Shown one piece after another: positions 1-9,538 of a DNA stretch of 64,000 nt. The notes under the pieces were generated by a model. That model was given only the letters and a program-made list of their open reading frames with translations, did not search any database and had not been told where the DNA came from. The DNA comes from an uncultured Duncaniella sp. GTDB lineage: Bacteria > Bacteroidota > Bacteroidia > Bacteroidales > Muribaculaceae. The DNA lies in assembly GCA_910578615.1 (NCBI GenBank), contig CAJTRI010000002.1, positions 109,655 to 173,654 of the forward strand, in the 5' to 3' direction. The position numbers were made by a program, and so were the translations under genes. How positions within the stretch are numbered: the first letter of the stretch is position 1; each line of letters opens with the position of its first letter.

Positions 1-1160
1 GTCTCGATCTGGATACCTCCGGCCCAGTTGTCGGCTGTGATTTCGGGGTAGCCTTCCATAATGTTGCCTTCGGCATAGACGCGGCCATAGACCTTATGGT
101 CAAGTTTGGAGCGTCCGGCTTCGGGTTTGAGGATGCGGTGTGAGATATTTCCTGTTTTCGGGGTGGCGGGGCCGGGTTTGTAATAGTTGTTGATCATGTT
201 GAACTTGGCCGTATAGTCGCCACCGTCGGAAGAACGGTGCACCCAGTTGAACACGACGTTGTTGACAAAGTTGAACACGCCGTTCCAGCCAATCGAAGGA
301 TTGCGGCCCGAGTTGCTGGCCCAGAGGTTGCGGGCAAACATGCAGTTTTCGCCGCCGAGGGTGGAGCCGAACGCGTGGTTGTATGTATCAAGCGCCTTGG
401 CGGAGATGGTGTTCTGTATTGTTACGTTGACGGTAGGGAGTTTAAGCTCCGTTGTCTTGTACTGTCCCTCGCTGGGGTCGTACATATGGCGGTAGAAGGA
501 GATGTTCTCGTCAAGTCCCCATTCGGCCGAGCAGTGGTCGATCATGATGTTGCCGACAGGGTTGCCGCCGAAAGAGTCCTCGCGATAGTGTACGCGTGAG
601 TCGCCGCGACGGAAACGCATGTGGCGTATTACCACATCGTGGGTGTCAACCTGGAATGTCTCGCCTGCGATGCACACTCCGTCGCCGGGAGCGGTCTGTC
701 CGGCTATGGTGATGTAGGGAGCACGGACGTATATGGGGGTTTTGAGGTTGATTATGCCGGATACGTTGAACACTACTATACGTGCACCGCCGGTCTCGCA
801 AGCCTCGCGGAACGATCCGGGGCCGCTGTCATTGAGGTTGGTGACGGTGATAACCTTGCCGCCACGGCCTCCGAAAGAGTACATGCCGCCACCTTCGGCT
901 CCCGGGAATGCGGGAATAACAGCCTGAGGGAGGTCATCGGGACGTGATGCCCAGGGTATATACGGACGACCTTCGCGGGCTTCCTTTTCAACGATAGGGA
1001 GAGCCTTGGCCCAGGCTGAGTCGGAATGGGCGCGAGCTGTCGACATCAATGTGTTGTAGGTCTCTCTTGCCTCTGAATTTATCTGCGGGTATTGTGCCAT
1101 TGCTGTCGCTGGAACTGACAGCAGAGCGGCTACGGCAAGCTTTGTGATTTGATGATTCAT
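1..1160 (-). CDS. Pectate lyase-like protein (polysaccharide lyase family 1), 3' end beyond window
   Basis: Secreted lyase expected to cleave pectic homogalacturonan by beta-elimination. The ATG is at 1160 and the frame stays open to base 1, so 386 codons are visible and the C-terminus is missing. Residues 1-22 form a signal peptide ending in AMA. The right-handed beta-helix starts with the PL1 hallmarks AFPGAEGGG (84-92) and NLNDSGPGSFREA (108-120), followed by IDHCSAEWG (207-215), which resembles the conserved calcium/substrate strand of pectate lyases. It is the last visible gene of the SusC/SusD locus, but a strong terminator-like hairpin precedes it, so its level may be set separately. 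Family assignment is firm; the exact pectin substrate is inferred. Confidence 0.88.
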   Translation of the reverse strand, partial: MNHQITKLAVAALLSVPATAMAQYPQINSEARETYNTLMSTARAHSDSAWAKALPIVEKEAREGRPYIPWASRPDDLPQAVIPAFPGAEGGGMYSFGGRGGKVITVTNLNDSGPGSFREACETGGARIVVFNVSGIINLKTPIYVRAPYITIAGQTAPGDGVCIAGETFQVDTHDVVIRHMRFRRGDSRVHYREDSFGGNPVGNIMIDHCSAEWGLDENISFYRHMYDPSEGQYKTTELKLPTVNVTIQNTISAKALDTYNHAFGSTLGGENCMFARNLWASNSGRNPSIGWNGVFNFVNNVVFNWVHRSSDGGDYTAKFNMINNYYKPGPATPKTGNISHRILKPEAGRSKLDHKVYGRVYAEGNIMEGYPEITADNWAGGIQIE

Positions 1161-1284
1161 TATCCTTGAAAAATAATTTTAAGGTAGATAAGATATGAAT
1201 GGTATTGATTTTGTTTTTTATTATCCAAAGACTTTGACTATTGCCGGGGCTTATGGTTTAGACCGGTTTTGGTGAAAGAGTGTT

Positions 1285-1333
1285 AAAAAATCGTGGGGAA
1301 TATGGATTGTGTCTCCATTCATTCCCCACGATT
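1285..1333 (-). terminator. Intrinsic terminator or attenuator between susD and the pectate lyase gene
   Basis: A 13-bp perfect stem (1289-1301 with 1321-1333) continues into a second 5-bp stem (1302-1306 with 1314-1318). On the minus strand it is followed by a run of six U (1290-1285). It lies 20 bases after the susD stop and about 125 bases before the lyase start. I see no clear TAnnTTTG promoter between it and the lyase, so read-through is likely the way the lyase is expressed. Confidence 0.8.
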
Positions 1334-1353
1334 CTTATATCAGGTCTTTGGGA

Positions 1354-3534
1354 TTATTCGGCGAGGGGGTCGAATGTGCCGGGAGCGCCGCCCTTGGCTA
1401 CATCACCCCAGCCTATGGTCTGTTCGAGGGTCGGGTTGGCCGTCATGGCGCCATAGGAGAGACCGGGGAAGTAGTAGTTGGGACGGTAGTCCATGTAGAG
1501 CTGCACGTGGTCTGAGTTGTAGCTGTCACCCTTCTTGGTGGCACGTTCCAGATAGGTCTGATACCACTCTGAAAGTGTCTGGAGCTGCGGTTCGAGATCT
1601 TGGCGATAGTCGATGGCCGCAGGACGCTCTACGTCTTTGAGGGGGTCGGGGTTTGAGCCGTCGCTGCCCCACTTGTCTCCTCCGAGACCGCCGTTATACT
1701 TCTCCTGAACGCGGAACTCCATATTCTCGCGGCGTGTGCCGTTGAGTGGAGCGAAGCCGAGGTAGTTGCATGTGTTGCCGCCCCAGCCGGTGAGCTTCCA
1801 AGTGGCGGGTGCGCCTGCCACGCTGCCCTGACCGCCGTCAAAGAGCATCCAGCGGCGGAGGTCGTCGAAGCGTTTGCCTTCGTAGGCAAACTCGATCTGA
1901 CGCTCATAGAGGATAGCCGCCATACAGGCTGCCTCGTTGGATGAGAGGTTGGCTTGGAGACCGCAGTCGCCGGTATAGCCCACACGGCTGCGAACCTTCT
2001 TGATCTGCTCTACGGCTACGTCGGGATGACCGGCCTGACAGGCGGCTTCGGCGTAGTTGAGAAGCACTTCGGCATAACGGATTTCCATATTGGGTGTAGC
2101 CGAGAATTTGAAACCGTTGCCCTGTGAATAGGCGTAGCGGTATGCAGGGTTGACGTGGAGGTCATCGGTACCCTTGCGCACATACATGCCTTTCGCGTTG
2201 CCGAGGAGGCCGTCGGGGCCGTAGGTGTCGCCGCTTTCGATGTTGTTGCGGTCTTCAGCCTTGGTGTACCATACGTAGTTCCATAGCTGGTAGTCCTTGC
2301 CGCTGTACGGGTAGTGCTTTTCGGCGTTTATGGCATCGCCCTCAAAAGCCCAGCATACGCCGGGGAAGGCAAATGTGCGGTAGAAGCGCGGGTCGCGGTC
2401 AAGGAAGGGGAGGTCACGCTTGTAGGGGATGTCGGATGGATTGAGCACGGTATAGCTGTTGTAGCTTGCCGGACGCTTGCCGTCCTTCATTGGGAAGAGG
2501 TCTATCATGGCTGCCGAAGGGGTCTTGCCGCCGCCGCCGAATGAGTTGCTGGGACGGATGCCGTTCTCCCAGCCGTTGTTCTTGGCATAGTCGGGTGTAC
2601 CGCCGGTAGCGATGTCGTTGTATTGTGCGAACCAGATACCTTCGGTGCTCAACTCCTCGATGAACATCTTGGCCCAGTTGGAGGCGTTGCTGCCGGGATT
2701 TCCTTCATATGCGAGGTTGTTACCGCATTTGTTGATTTCGGGAATAGCCTCGGTGAAGAAATTGTAGGCATCAGTCCAGCGGGTCTTGTCGTTGGTGCGG
2801 TTGAAGAGGGGGCTTGCGTAGAGCACCATCAGACGGCCTTTGAGTGCGAGTGCTGTCGCCATGGTAGGACGGCCATACTCGGTGACGGGCCAGCCGCCGT
2901 TTTCAGTGCAGGCTTTCAGCATGGCCACGGAGGTGTCAAGGTCTTCCATGATGAAGTCATAGGTCTCCTTGGTGGTTGAGCGGGGTGTGCCGGCTCCAGG
3001 AACAGGATTGAGTACCTTGGTGATGATGGGAACACCGCCATACCATTTGAACAGCATGTAATATGACCATGCGCGGAGGAAGTATGCCTGTCCGAGGAGT
3101 TCGGATTTCTGTTCCTCGGTGAGTGTGCTGCCTGAGACACCGGCGATCACATCGTTGATGTCGCGGATGCGGCCCCATACGGACTGGCGTATTTTGTTGG
3201 CCACGCCTTGGAAATAGTCAGGTACGCCGTTGGTGTTGGAGATGGCTGTTAGCTCGTTCTGCGGGTTTACGAATGCGCCGAATCCACTGTACTCCTCTGT
3301 ACACTTCGACTGGTCATCGGCACTGCCCGAGCTGGGTACCTGCCAGTCATAGCCTGTATTGTAGGGAAGCGAGAGCATGTAGAGGTCGGCAAGACGTCCC
3401 AGCGCTCCTGAATAGTAGTTGTAGGCTTCGGGAGTAGTTGACTCATAGTTTTTCATGTCCTTCATGAAGTCGTCGGAGCATGAAGAGAAAGCCAGACAGG
3501 CTGCCGCAGCTATTATATATGATTTGAATTTCAT
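1354..3534 (-). CDS. SusD/RagB-family outer-membrane glycan-binding lipoprotein
   Basis: Surface lipoprotein that caps the SusC pore and delivers oligosaccharides, here probably pectin-derived. I place the start at the ATG at 3534 (726 aa); a frame extension to a TTG at 3543 is less likely. The signal peptide ends at a lipobox with Cys19 (AFSSC). The N-terminal SusD-like region (SALGRLADLY, then the AYFLRAWSYYMLF helix) and the C-terminal RagB/SusD region with EVLLNYAEAACQAG and a YERQIEFAYEGKRFDDLRRW block are typical. The last block, near residue 550, is the classic SusD signature. The length is larger than SusD of the starch system but usual for complex-glycan loci. It begins 12 bases after the SusC stop. 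Confidence 0.95.
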   Translation of the reverse strand: MKFKSYIIAAAACLAFSSCSDDFMKDMKNYESTTPEAYNYYSGALGRLADLYMLSLPYNTGYDWQVPSSGSADDQSKCTEEYSGFGAFVNPQNELTAISNTNGVPDYFQGVANKIRQSVWGRIRDINDVIAGVSGSTLTEEQKSELLGQAYFLRAWSYYMLFKWYGGVPIITKVLNPVPGAGTPRSTTKETYDFIMEDLDTSVAMLKACTENGGWPVTEYGRPTMATALALKGRLMVLYASPLFNRTNDKTRWTDAYNFFTEAIPEINKCGNNLAYEGNPGSNASNWAKMFIEELSTEGIWFAQYNDIATGGTPDYAKNNGWENGIRPSNSFGGGGKTPSAAMIDLFPMKDGKRPASYNSYTVLNPSDIPYKRDLPFLDRDPRFYRTFAFPGVCWAFEGDAINAEKHYPYSGKDYQLWNYVWYTKAEDRNNIESGDTYGPDGLLGNAKGMYVRKGTDDLHVNPAYRYAYSQGNGFKFSATPNMEIRYAEVLLNYAEAACQAGHPDVAVEQIKKVRSRVGYTGDCGLQANLSSNEAACMAAILYERQIEFAYEGKRFDDLRRWMLFDGGQGSVAGAPATWKLTGWGGNTCNYLGFAPLNGTRRENMEFRVQEKYNGGLGGDKWGSDGSNPDPLKDVERPAAIDYRQDLEPQLQTLSEWYQTYLERATKKGDSYNSDHVQLYMDYRPNYYFPGLSYGAMTANPTLEQTIGWGDVAKGGAPGTFDPLAE

Positions 3535-3546
3535 TTTTAACAATGA

Positions 3547-6500
3547 TTAGAATGAGAGGTTAACACCGACAGTGAATCTGCGGAGGTTGGGATAGTTGCC
3601 ATATGTACCTGCCATCGGGCTCATGAACTTGTCGGGATAGGGGTTGTAGAAGTTGATGAGGTTCTGGCCGGTGATGTTGAGGCGTGCTGAGTTGATACCC
3701 ACGGCCTTTGTCCACTTCGAGGGAATCGAGTAGGCAAGGGTGAGGCGGGAGAGGCGTACGCTTGCCGCGCTGATGCGCCAGAAGGTCGAGGCAGTGCTGT
3801 TGATGCTCCAATTGGGGTTGGGATAGTATGCGTCGTGGTTGGACGGCATTACGAGACGGCCTGCCTCGTCGTAGATATCCTCATAGACATATACATTGTC
3901 GGGATCCCAGAATGAAGGCATGTTGATATACTGGATATCGTTCATGTTGGTAGATATGGCCTTGCCGGGAACGGTGGTATAGCCACCCCACTGAGCGCCG
4001 ATCTGGGCAGTGAGGGAGAGGTTCTTGTATGTGGCGCCGAGGTTGAAGGTCATGCCGTAGGGGTTGGAACGGGTAGAGAGCTGTACCTGGTCGTTGTCCT
4101 TATCGACGATTCCGTCAGGTTCGGCATATGTGCCGTCGGGGAGCTGCGGGCCGCGCACATCCTTGTAGATAAGCATACCGGGACGTACCTGGTCTTTGGA
4201 CATACCCATGTAGGAGGTGATGTTGTACTTTTCGAAGTATTCCTCGATTTCCTGGAATGAGCGGAACATGCCGAGACACTGCATACCCCATGTACCCATA
4301 TCGGAACGGTGGCCTTCGGTGATCTGGCGGTAGATGTAGTCTGTATTCCAGTCCATGAGGAGCACCTTGTTGTCAGAGAGACCTGTGTTGAGGCCTACGC
4401 GGTAGCTGAAATCCTTGCCTACTTTTCCGCGCCATGTGGCTGAAAGCTCGACACCATACTGGTTCATCTTACCGTAGTTCATGGGTGCGGAAGCGATACC
4501 TACCGTTCCGGGGACAGAACTCTTGAAAGGCATGAGCATTTCACGATCCCAGGTGTAATAACCGTCGATGTTGATGTTCAGGCGGCTGTTGAGCACGTTG
4601 AAGTCGATACCGGCATTGAACTTGTGGCTCTTGTCCCAGTGAGCGTCGCGGTTTACGGACGACTTGTCGTTCATCTTGATGTTTGAACCTGCCTGGATGC
4701 TGTTTCCGTTGCCGAATACCGGGCCTTTGTCAAGGTCGGTGCCGTAGGTTTGCAGCCACTGCCATGCGAGGGTGTTGTCACGACCGGTGAGACCGTATGA
4801 CGCACGTACTTTGAGGAAGTTGATCCACGTGATGTCCTTGAACCAGTCTTCCTGTGAGATAACCCAACCGGCTGATACGGAGGGGAAGGTGCCCCAGTAG
4901 TTCTCGGGTGCGAATTTGGTGGAAGAGTCGATACGGAGGAGGAATTCGAGAAGATACTTGTCGTTGTAGGCATAGTTGCCACGGAAGATGTAGGAGAGCG
5001 AACCGGCCTCTGAACGAGAGAACACCGTGGTGGCCTTACTCTTGTTGCTTACGGAGTTGGACTGTCCTGTGCCGAATTCGTAGGGGTATGTCACCATACC
5101 TTCGAGGTTCTCGGCCTCGAACTCGCTCTTTTCGATACCGAAGAGGGCGCTGACAGAGTGGTCGTTGAAATCACGGTTGTAGGAGAGGGTGAAGTTCATC
5201 TGGTAGCTGTCAGTACGGGTCATATTACGGCTGAGGAAACCGCCTTCCTGTCCGTTGGGGACGGGGACACCGCCGTTGCCGAGGATGAAGTTACTTGGGT
5301 TCATGAGCACGTCATAGGCTGACTCCTCACCTGCGATCGGGGTGTAGAGGTGGTTGCCTGAGCCGGAGCGTTCGCTCATATAATAGATGTTGTAAGCCGA
5401 GCCAAACTGGTTGGTCTTGGTGTTGCCGATGCTCTTTGAGTAGTTGAAGCGGGCAGTAAGGCCTTGGAGGGCGGGGAGGAAACCGAAGTCAAGAGAGAGG
5501 CCGGTGTTGATCTGGAAGTTGGATGACTTGTTTTTGTTGTAGTCACCGAGGTTTTGAAGCACCGTGTGGTTGTAGTTCTGATCTTGGTTCACGCTTGAAT
5601 TGGTGGGGCCGTAGACAGCCATGGGGTAGCCGTTGACATATTCGGGAATGTAGCGGGGATGTGTGAGAAGGAGGTTGTAGGCCTTCTCATCGCTTGAACC
5701 GCCTATCTTCACGAGGGGCTTGTTCTTGTCACCATAGTCACCTGAGATCTGGAGTGAGGCCTTTATCCATTTTTTGAGGGTCACGTCCACGCCTGCACGG
5801 TAGTTCCAGCGGTTGTAGTCGAGTCGGCCGATGTTACCGTCCTGATCGAAGTAGCCGATGTTGGCATAGTAGTTGGCTTTCTCGGTGGCGCCGCTCACAC
5901 CTACGCTATGCTTCATGGTGAAGCCGGTCTTCCAGTTATCGTCAAGAAGGTCGTAGTTGAGATGGCGCATGGCTTCCAGCTCGTCGGCCTGGAAGAGGGC
6001 CGTGCGGTGGTTGAGGGTGGTGTTTGTGGGGTCGGCTGCGGCCATTGCGTTGTAGAGACGGCCATAGTCGTAGGAGCTGAGCATCTTGGGCCTAGAGATG
6101 GCATCGGTGAAACCGAATGTGCCGCTGTAACTGATCACAGGCTCGCCTACCTTGCCTTTCTTGGTGGTAACGAGTACTACACCGTTGGCAGCGCGCGAAC
6201 CGTAGACGGCGGCAGATGCGTCTTTGAGGACGGTGATGCTCTCGACATCGTTGGGGTCGAGGTTGTTGAATGCCTCGGCACCGGGGTTGGTGTAGACATT
6301 TCCTACCTTGACGTCGTTGTTGTATACGACACCGTCGATGACGAAGAGAGGCTGCTGTACCTTTGAGCCTATCTGTCCGAGGTCACGTACACCACGTACA
6401 TACATGGATGCGGGATCGCCGGGCTGGGCGTTACCGCCTACGACGCTGAGGCCGTTGACGAGACCGCTGAGCGAGGAGGCAAGGTTGCCGTCGGCGAGAT

Positions 6501-6891
6501 CCTTGATTTCCTCCATGGGGACTGTGGCGATAGCGCCTGTGAGGTGGGCTTTCTTCTGAGTGCCGTAACCTACGACAACTACCTCGTCAAGAGTCTCGGA
6601 ATCCTCTTTGAGGACAACTGTCTTGATATTGAAATCTGTTATGGTAGTGGGAATGTAGCCTATATAGCTCACTTCCACGCGGCCTCCCTTGGGGACTTTG
6701 ATGGAGAAGTCGCCATCGATATTGGTGATTGACACGATGTCTGTGTCTGCAACACGCACGGTTGCACCGATCATGGGTTCGTCCTGCGAGTCAACTACTT
6801 TGGCCTGGTACAGTATCTCCTGTGCGAAGGCCGGCCCTGCAAGGATGAGCGCAAGTAGGACGAGGCTTATTTTTGCTATTGTTTGTTTCAT
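3547..6891 (-). CDS. SusC/RagA-family TonB-linked outer-membrane transporter
   Basis: Outer-membrane beta-barrel (1114 aa) that imports oligosaccharides with energy from TonB, partnered with the SusD encoded just downstream. Residues 1-23 are a signal peptide ending in AFA. Residues about 27-110 are a carboxypeptidase-regulatory-like domain (DEPMIGATVRV). The family signature DEVVVVGYGTQKKAHLTGA opens the plug domain, with VLKDASAAVYGSRAANGVVLVTTKKG near residue 225 as the typical plug end. The barrel fills the rest and ends in the terminal pattern RFTVGVNLSF. It starts 20 bases after the upstream beta-helix lipoprotein gene. Substrate is inferred from the linked pectate lyase. Confidence 0.96.
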   Translation of the reverse strand: MKQTIAKISLVLLALILAGPAFAQEILYQAKVVDSQDEPMIGATVRVADTDIVSITNIDGDFSIKVPKGGRVEVSYIGYIPTTITDFNIKTVVLKEDSETLDEVVVVGYGTQKKAHLTGAIATVPMEEIKDLADGNLASSLSGLVNGLSVVGGNAQPGDPASMYVRGVRDLGQIGSKVQQPLFVIDGVVYNNDVKVGNVYTNPGAEAFNNLDPNDVESITVLKDASAAVYGSRAANGVVLVTTKKGKVGEPVISYSGTFGFTDAISRPKMLSSYDYGRLYNAMAAADPTNTTLNHRTALFQADELEAMRHLNYDLLDDNWKTGFTMKHSVGVSGATEKANYYANIGYFDQDGNIGRLDYNRWNYRAGVDVTLKKWIKASLQISGDYGDKNKPLVKIGGSSDEKAYNLLLTHPRYIPEYVNGYPMAVYGPTNSSVNQDQNYNHTVLQNLGDYNKNKSSNFQINTGLSLDFGFLPALQGLTARFNYSKSIGNTKTNQFGSAYNIYYMSERSGSGNHLYTPIAGEESAYDVLMNPSNFILGNGGVPVPNGQEGGFLSRNMTRTDSYQMNFTLSYNRDFNDHSVSALFGIEKSEFEAENLEGMVTYPYEFGTGQSNSVSNKSKATTVFSRSEAGSLSYIFRGNYAYNDKYLLEFLLRIDSSTKFAPENYWGTFPSVSAGWVISQEDWFKDITWINFLKVRASYGLTGRDNTLAWQWLQTYGTDLDKGPVFGNGNSIQAGSNIKMNDKSSVNRDAHWDKSHKFNAGIDFNVLNSRLNINIDGYYTWDREMLMPFKSSVPGTVGIASAPMNYGKMNQYGVELSATWRGKVGKDFSYRVGLNTGLSDNKVLLMDWNTDYIYRQITEGHRSDMGTWGMQCLGMFRSFQEIEEYFEKYNITSYMGMSKDQVRPGMLIYKDVRGPQLPDGTYAEPDGIVDKDNDQVQLSTRSNPYGMTFNLGATYKNLSLTAQIGAQWGGYTTVPGKAISTNMNDIQYINMPSFWDPDNVYVYEDIYDEAGRLVMPSNHDAYYPNPNWSINSTASTFWRISAASVRLSRLTLAYSIPSKWTKAVGINSARLNITGQNLINFYNPYPDKFMSPMAGTYGNYPNLRRFTVGVNLSF

Positions 6892-6911
6892 CTCTTCTTG
6901 ATTTAGGTGTT

Positions 6912-8381
6912 TTATTCAAACCAGCGGGGGTCGCCTATCTTCTTCTCTACGCAGACTGAGGCCCTGGGAAGGAAGTTCACGCCACCCTTGGCTTCGTCGA
7001 TGTTGAACTCCAGATCGGTCGGGCCGGTGAAGTTGGGATCGATTTCTTCCGATATTTTCAGTACGTTGCTGTGGAGCTTAGGCTCATCGCCTGCCAGCCA
7101 TGACACATTGTCAGAGGGCACGCAGGTGGTACCAGTGCGGAAGCAGTACTGGTCAAGACGCATGATGTCGTAGAAGATGCAGTGGGTGATGGTTGCGGTC
7201 AGCTGGCTCTGGTCCATGTTGTTGGCAAACTGGTCACCTGTAAACGTCTTGTAGAAAGTCGAGTTTGCAAGGGTGTGTTCGCATGTGGCGCCGGGGCCGA
7301 AGATCTGGTTGGGTTTGAAGCGACCTCCGTAGCGGATGAAACGGCACTTGATATTTGACAAATTGTAGAATGTGCTGTTGGATAGCGTCATTGTCTTGAT
7401 GGAGCCGAATGACCAGCAGTCCTCCATGTTGATGGCCGGTTTGGAATTGGCTTTCTTGAACTGTACGACGCAGTTGTCGATACGGAAATTAGAGATGGCC
7501 CATCCGGCCTCGCCGCTTGAAATGATGCTGCCCGGGAGGTTGCGGAAGTTGCACGACTCGATGGAGATGGCGTTCTGGACGATAAATCCGTCCTTGACAT
7601 CGCTTGAAAGAGCTTTCAGACCAAGAGCCTCGGTGGAGAACATGGGGTCAGGTTCGGGGCTGAGGGTGATAAGGCTGGTGAGAGGCGCGTCAGACATGTC
7701 GAAGTTGATGTTGCGGATCTTCACGCCGTTCTGGTTGATGATGGTGCCTTCGCCAGAAACCACCACGAAAGGACGGTTGTAGCGGTCGCCACGGATGGTG
7801 ACGTTTGCGGTCTTCAAGTCAGCCTTGCCGCTGAGCTGGTAGGTCTTTCCGGCGAGAAGCTCGAAGGCTGTCTCTTCGGTGGTACCGGCGGGAAGGTTGT
7901 CAGCTATGAACTGTGATATCTCCACGCCTTCGGGTATGATGGTGGCGGGGAGCATGGTGGAGTAGGCGATAGAGGATGCGTCTACGGATGCCTTGTTGTT
8001 GAGTTTCTCGTTTCCGAGAGTGCTTACAGTAATCTCGTACTTGGTGTCTACCTCGCGGGGGAACGAGAAGTGGCAGCCGTCAATGATGCTGTCCTTCACG
8101 ATGTTGATGGGGTTGGCGGGGTCGTTGACTATATCGACATTGGCGAGATAGCCACCTGCGCCGAGCACGACAGGCCAGGAGATATCGACACTTTCGGAAC
8201 CGTCACCGTTGACTTGGACCTTAAGGTTCTCCTCGCTTAGCTCGGGTGCCTCCAACTGGGTATTGCTGACTCCCGCGTTGAAATTCTCATCGACATCCAC
8301 GCCCTCGGCGCAGGATGTTGCGAGACCTATCATCATGGAAGCGAAGCAGATACTACTGAGCCATTTGTTTCTGTAGTTCAT
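6912..8381 (-). CDS. Beta-helix surface lipoprotein (DUF4957/DUF5123 type)
   Basis: A 489-aa lipoprotein with lipobox ATSC near residue 24. The N-terminal third is a fibronectin-like region with SVDISWPVVLGAGGYLANVD. The rest looks like a right-handed beta-helix with repeated short strands such as VTIRGDRYNRPFVVVSGEG and FSIESCNFRNLPG-like turns. This architecture matches the DUF4957/DUF5123 proteins that commonly accompany SusC/SusD and pectate lyase genes in Bacteroidetes. I see no clear lyase catalytic residues, so surface glycan binding is the more cautious reading. The gene lies 20 bases upstream of susC and 56 bases after the isomerase-like gene, in the same inferred operon. The family name is from memory of the domain set, not a search. 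Confidence 0.75.
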   Translation of the reverse strand: MNYRNKWLSSICFASMMIGLATSCAEGVDVDENFNAGVSNTQLEAPELSEENLKVQVNGDGSESVDISWPVVLGAGGYLANVDIVNDPANPINIVKDSIIDGCHFSFPREVDTKYEITVSTLGNEKLNNKASVDASSIAYSTMLPATIIPEGVEISQFIADNLPAGTTEETAFELLAGKTYQLSGKADLKTANVTIRGDRYNRPFVVVSGEGTIINQNGVKIRNINFDMSDAPLTSLITLSPEPDPMFSTEALGLKALSSDVKDGFIVQNAISIESCNFRNLPGSIISSGEAGWAISNFRIDNCVVQFKKANSKPAINMEDCWSFGSIKTMTLSNSTFYNLSNIKCRFIRYGGRFKPNQIFGPGATCEHTLANSTFYKTFTGDQFANNMDQSQLTATITHCIFYDIMRLDQYCFRTGTTCVPSDNVSWLAGDEPKLHSNVLKISEEIDPNFTGPTDLEFNIDEAKGGVNFLPRASVCVEKKIGDPRWFE

Positions 8382-8437
8382 GGTTCTTGATTGGTGGGTT
8401 TAAGATTAATTATTAAGATTTGGTTGTTTATTTCGGA

Positions 8438-9325
8438 TTATTCGGCTTGGAATACCTTCTTGATATATCTGATGTTGTTGCCGAAGTTGCGCTTTACGTC
8501 TCTGACGTGTTCCTTGTCGCGAGAGCGCTCCACCACAAGCCATCCGCTCCATCCCATCTTGTCAAGGGTTTCCTTGATTTCTTTGAGATTGACTGCGGGA
8601 TCCTCGCTGAGCACGAATCCGTCGGTGTTGCTCAGATGTATCTGGCAGATGTTGTCTTTGCCGAGTTCGCGGAGTTCCTTGGACGGGTTGCGTCCGTTGT
8701 CGAGGGCGTCTTGGAGGTTGAAGTATACCTTGACACCTTTCGAGTCTATTTCTTTGAGGAGTTTCTTGGCCTCTTTGGCAGACAGGGGTATGCGGATGCC
8801 TATCGTCATCCCTTTTGCTATGGCTTTTTCACCGGCTTTGTGAAGGCGGCTTACAAGCTCTTTGCGGGCTGGGCCTTTTACTGTCCAGTCCTCGCTGATT
8901 CCTCCGAGAGGTAGGAAGGCCGTCTTAGCTCCCATCACTTCCATCGTAGAGAGGCAGTCGTCGATGAGTTCGGAGTAGGTAGGTTTGCCGATGAATGACT
9001 GGCCGAAGAATCCCGACATAGCCACTGATGGCACCTCTACACCGAGGCTGTCGGCTGTTTCTCTGAATATTTTGCGAAAGTTGGGCTGGCGTAACTTATT
9101 GTCAAAAGTGTCACGTTTTCCGAGGCCGCCCATGTCCATTTCAAGACCGTCACCTCCAAGCTCCCGTAGGAGTTTGAACGCTCCGAGTTTCTGACGCTTG
9201 AGCATCATCCAGTCACATGCGGCCACTTTGTAGCGATGGTCGTTCTTACGGGATGTATCTGTTGCGAACACAGGCAGCGCTATAAGTGCCGCCAATAAGA
9301 AACAGAACAATTTTTTGAGGTTCAT
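8438..9325 (-). CDS. Exported sugar phosphate isomerase/epimerase-like TIM-barrel protein
   Basis: A 295-aa protein with a signal peptide (residues 1-21, ending PVFA), so it should act in the periplasm rather than on a cytosolic sugar phosphate. The rest resembles the xylose isomerase-like TIM barrel: Glu62 (GLEMD), Asp206 (NLQDALDNGRNP), His230 (QIHLSN) and Glu266 (VVERS) sit where metal ligands are usual. The usual Glu on the central strand is not apparent: the strand reads MTIGIRIPLS. It is the first gene after the locus promoter at about 9.5 kb, which is an unusual place for an accessory enzyme. The activity could be sugar epimerisation or a degenerate binding role. Fold assignment is good; function is unknown. 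Confidence 0.75.
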   Translation of the reverse strand: MNLKKLFCFLLAALIALPVFATDTSRKNDHRYKVAACDWMMLKRQKLGAFKLLRELGGDGLEMDMGGLGKRDTFDNKLRQPNFRKIFRETADSLGVEVPSVAMSGFFGQSFIGKPTYSELIDDCLSTMEVMGAKTAFLPLGGISEDWTVKGPARKELVSRLHKAGEKAIAKGMTIGIRIPLSAKEAKKLLKEIDSKGVKVYFNLQDALDNGRNPSKELRELGKDNICQIHLSNTDGFVLSEDPAVNLKEIKETLDKMGWSGWLVVERSRDKEHVRDVKRNFGNNIRYIKKVFQAE

Positions 9326-9496
9326 TTCTTAGAATTTAAGGTTTTTAAAATTAAAGGTTACTATGGGTACTTATTGTTTCTGTTACGCTTCTGTTGCAGT
9401 TTGATTCATCTCTGAGTCATGTGGAGTCAGGCTGGCCATCCCCCGGTGAATACTTAATTAAAAGATATAGCGGATAATATCTTTCTATAACTTTTG

Positions 9497-9526
9497 CAAA
9501 GATAGACAAATTTTCATAAATACAAA
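9497..9526 (-). promoter_or_regulatory. Bacteroidetes-type promoter of the pectin locus
   Basis: On the minus strand TTTG (9526-9523), an 18-base spacer and TATCTTTG (9504-9497) fit the Bacteroidetes -33/-7 consensus TTTG ... TAnnTTTG. The predicted transcript starts near 9490, leaving a leader of about 165 bases before the first gene. Confidence 0.65.
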
Positions 9527-9538
9527 CAATATTTATCT

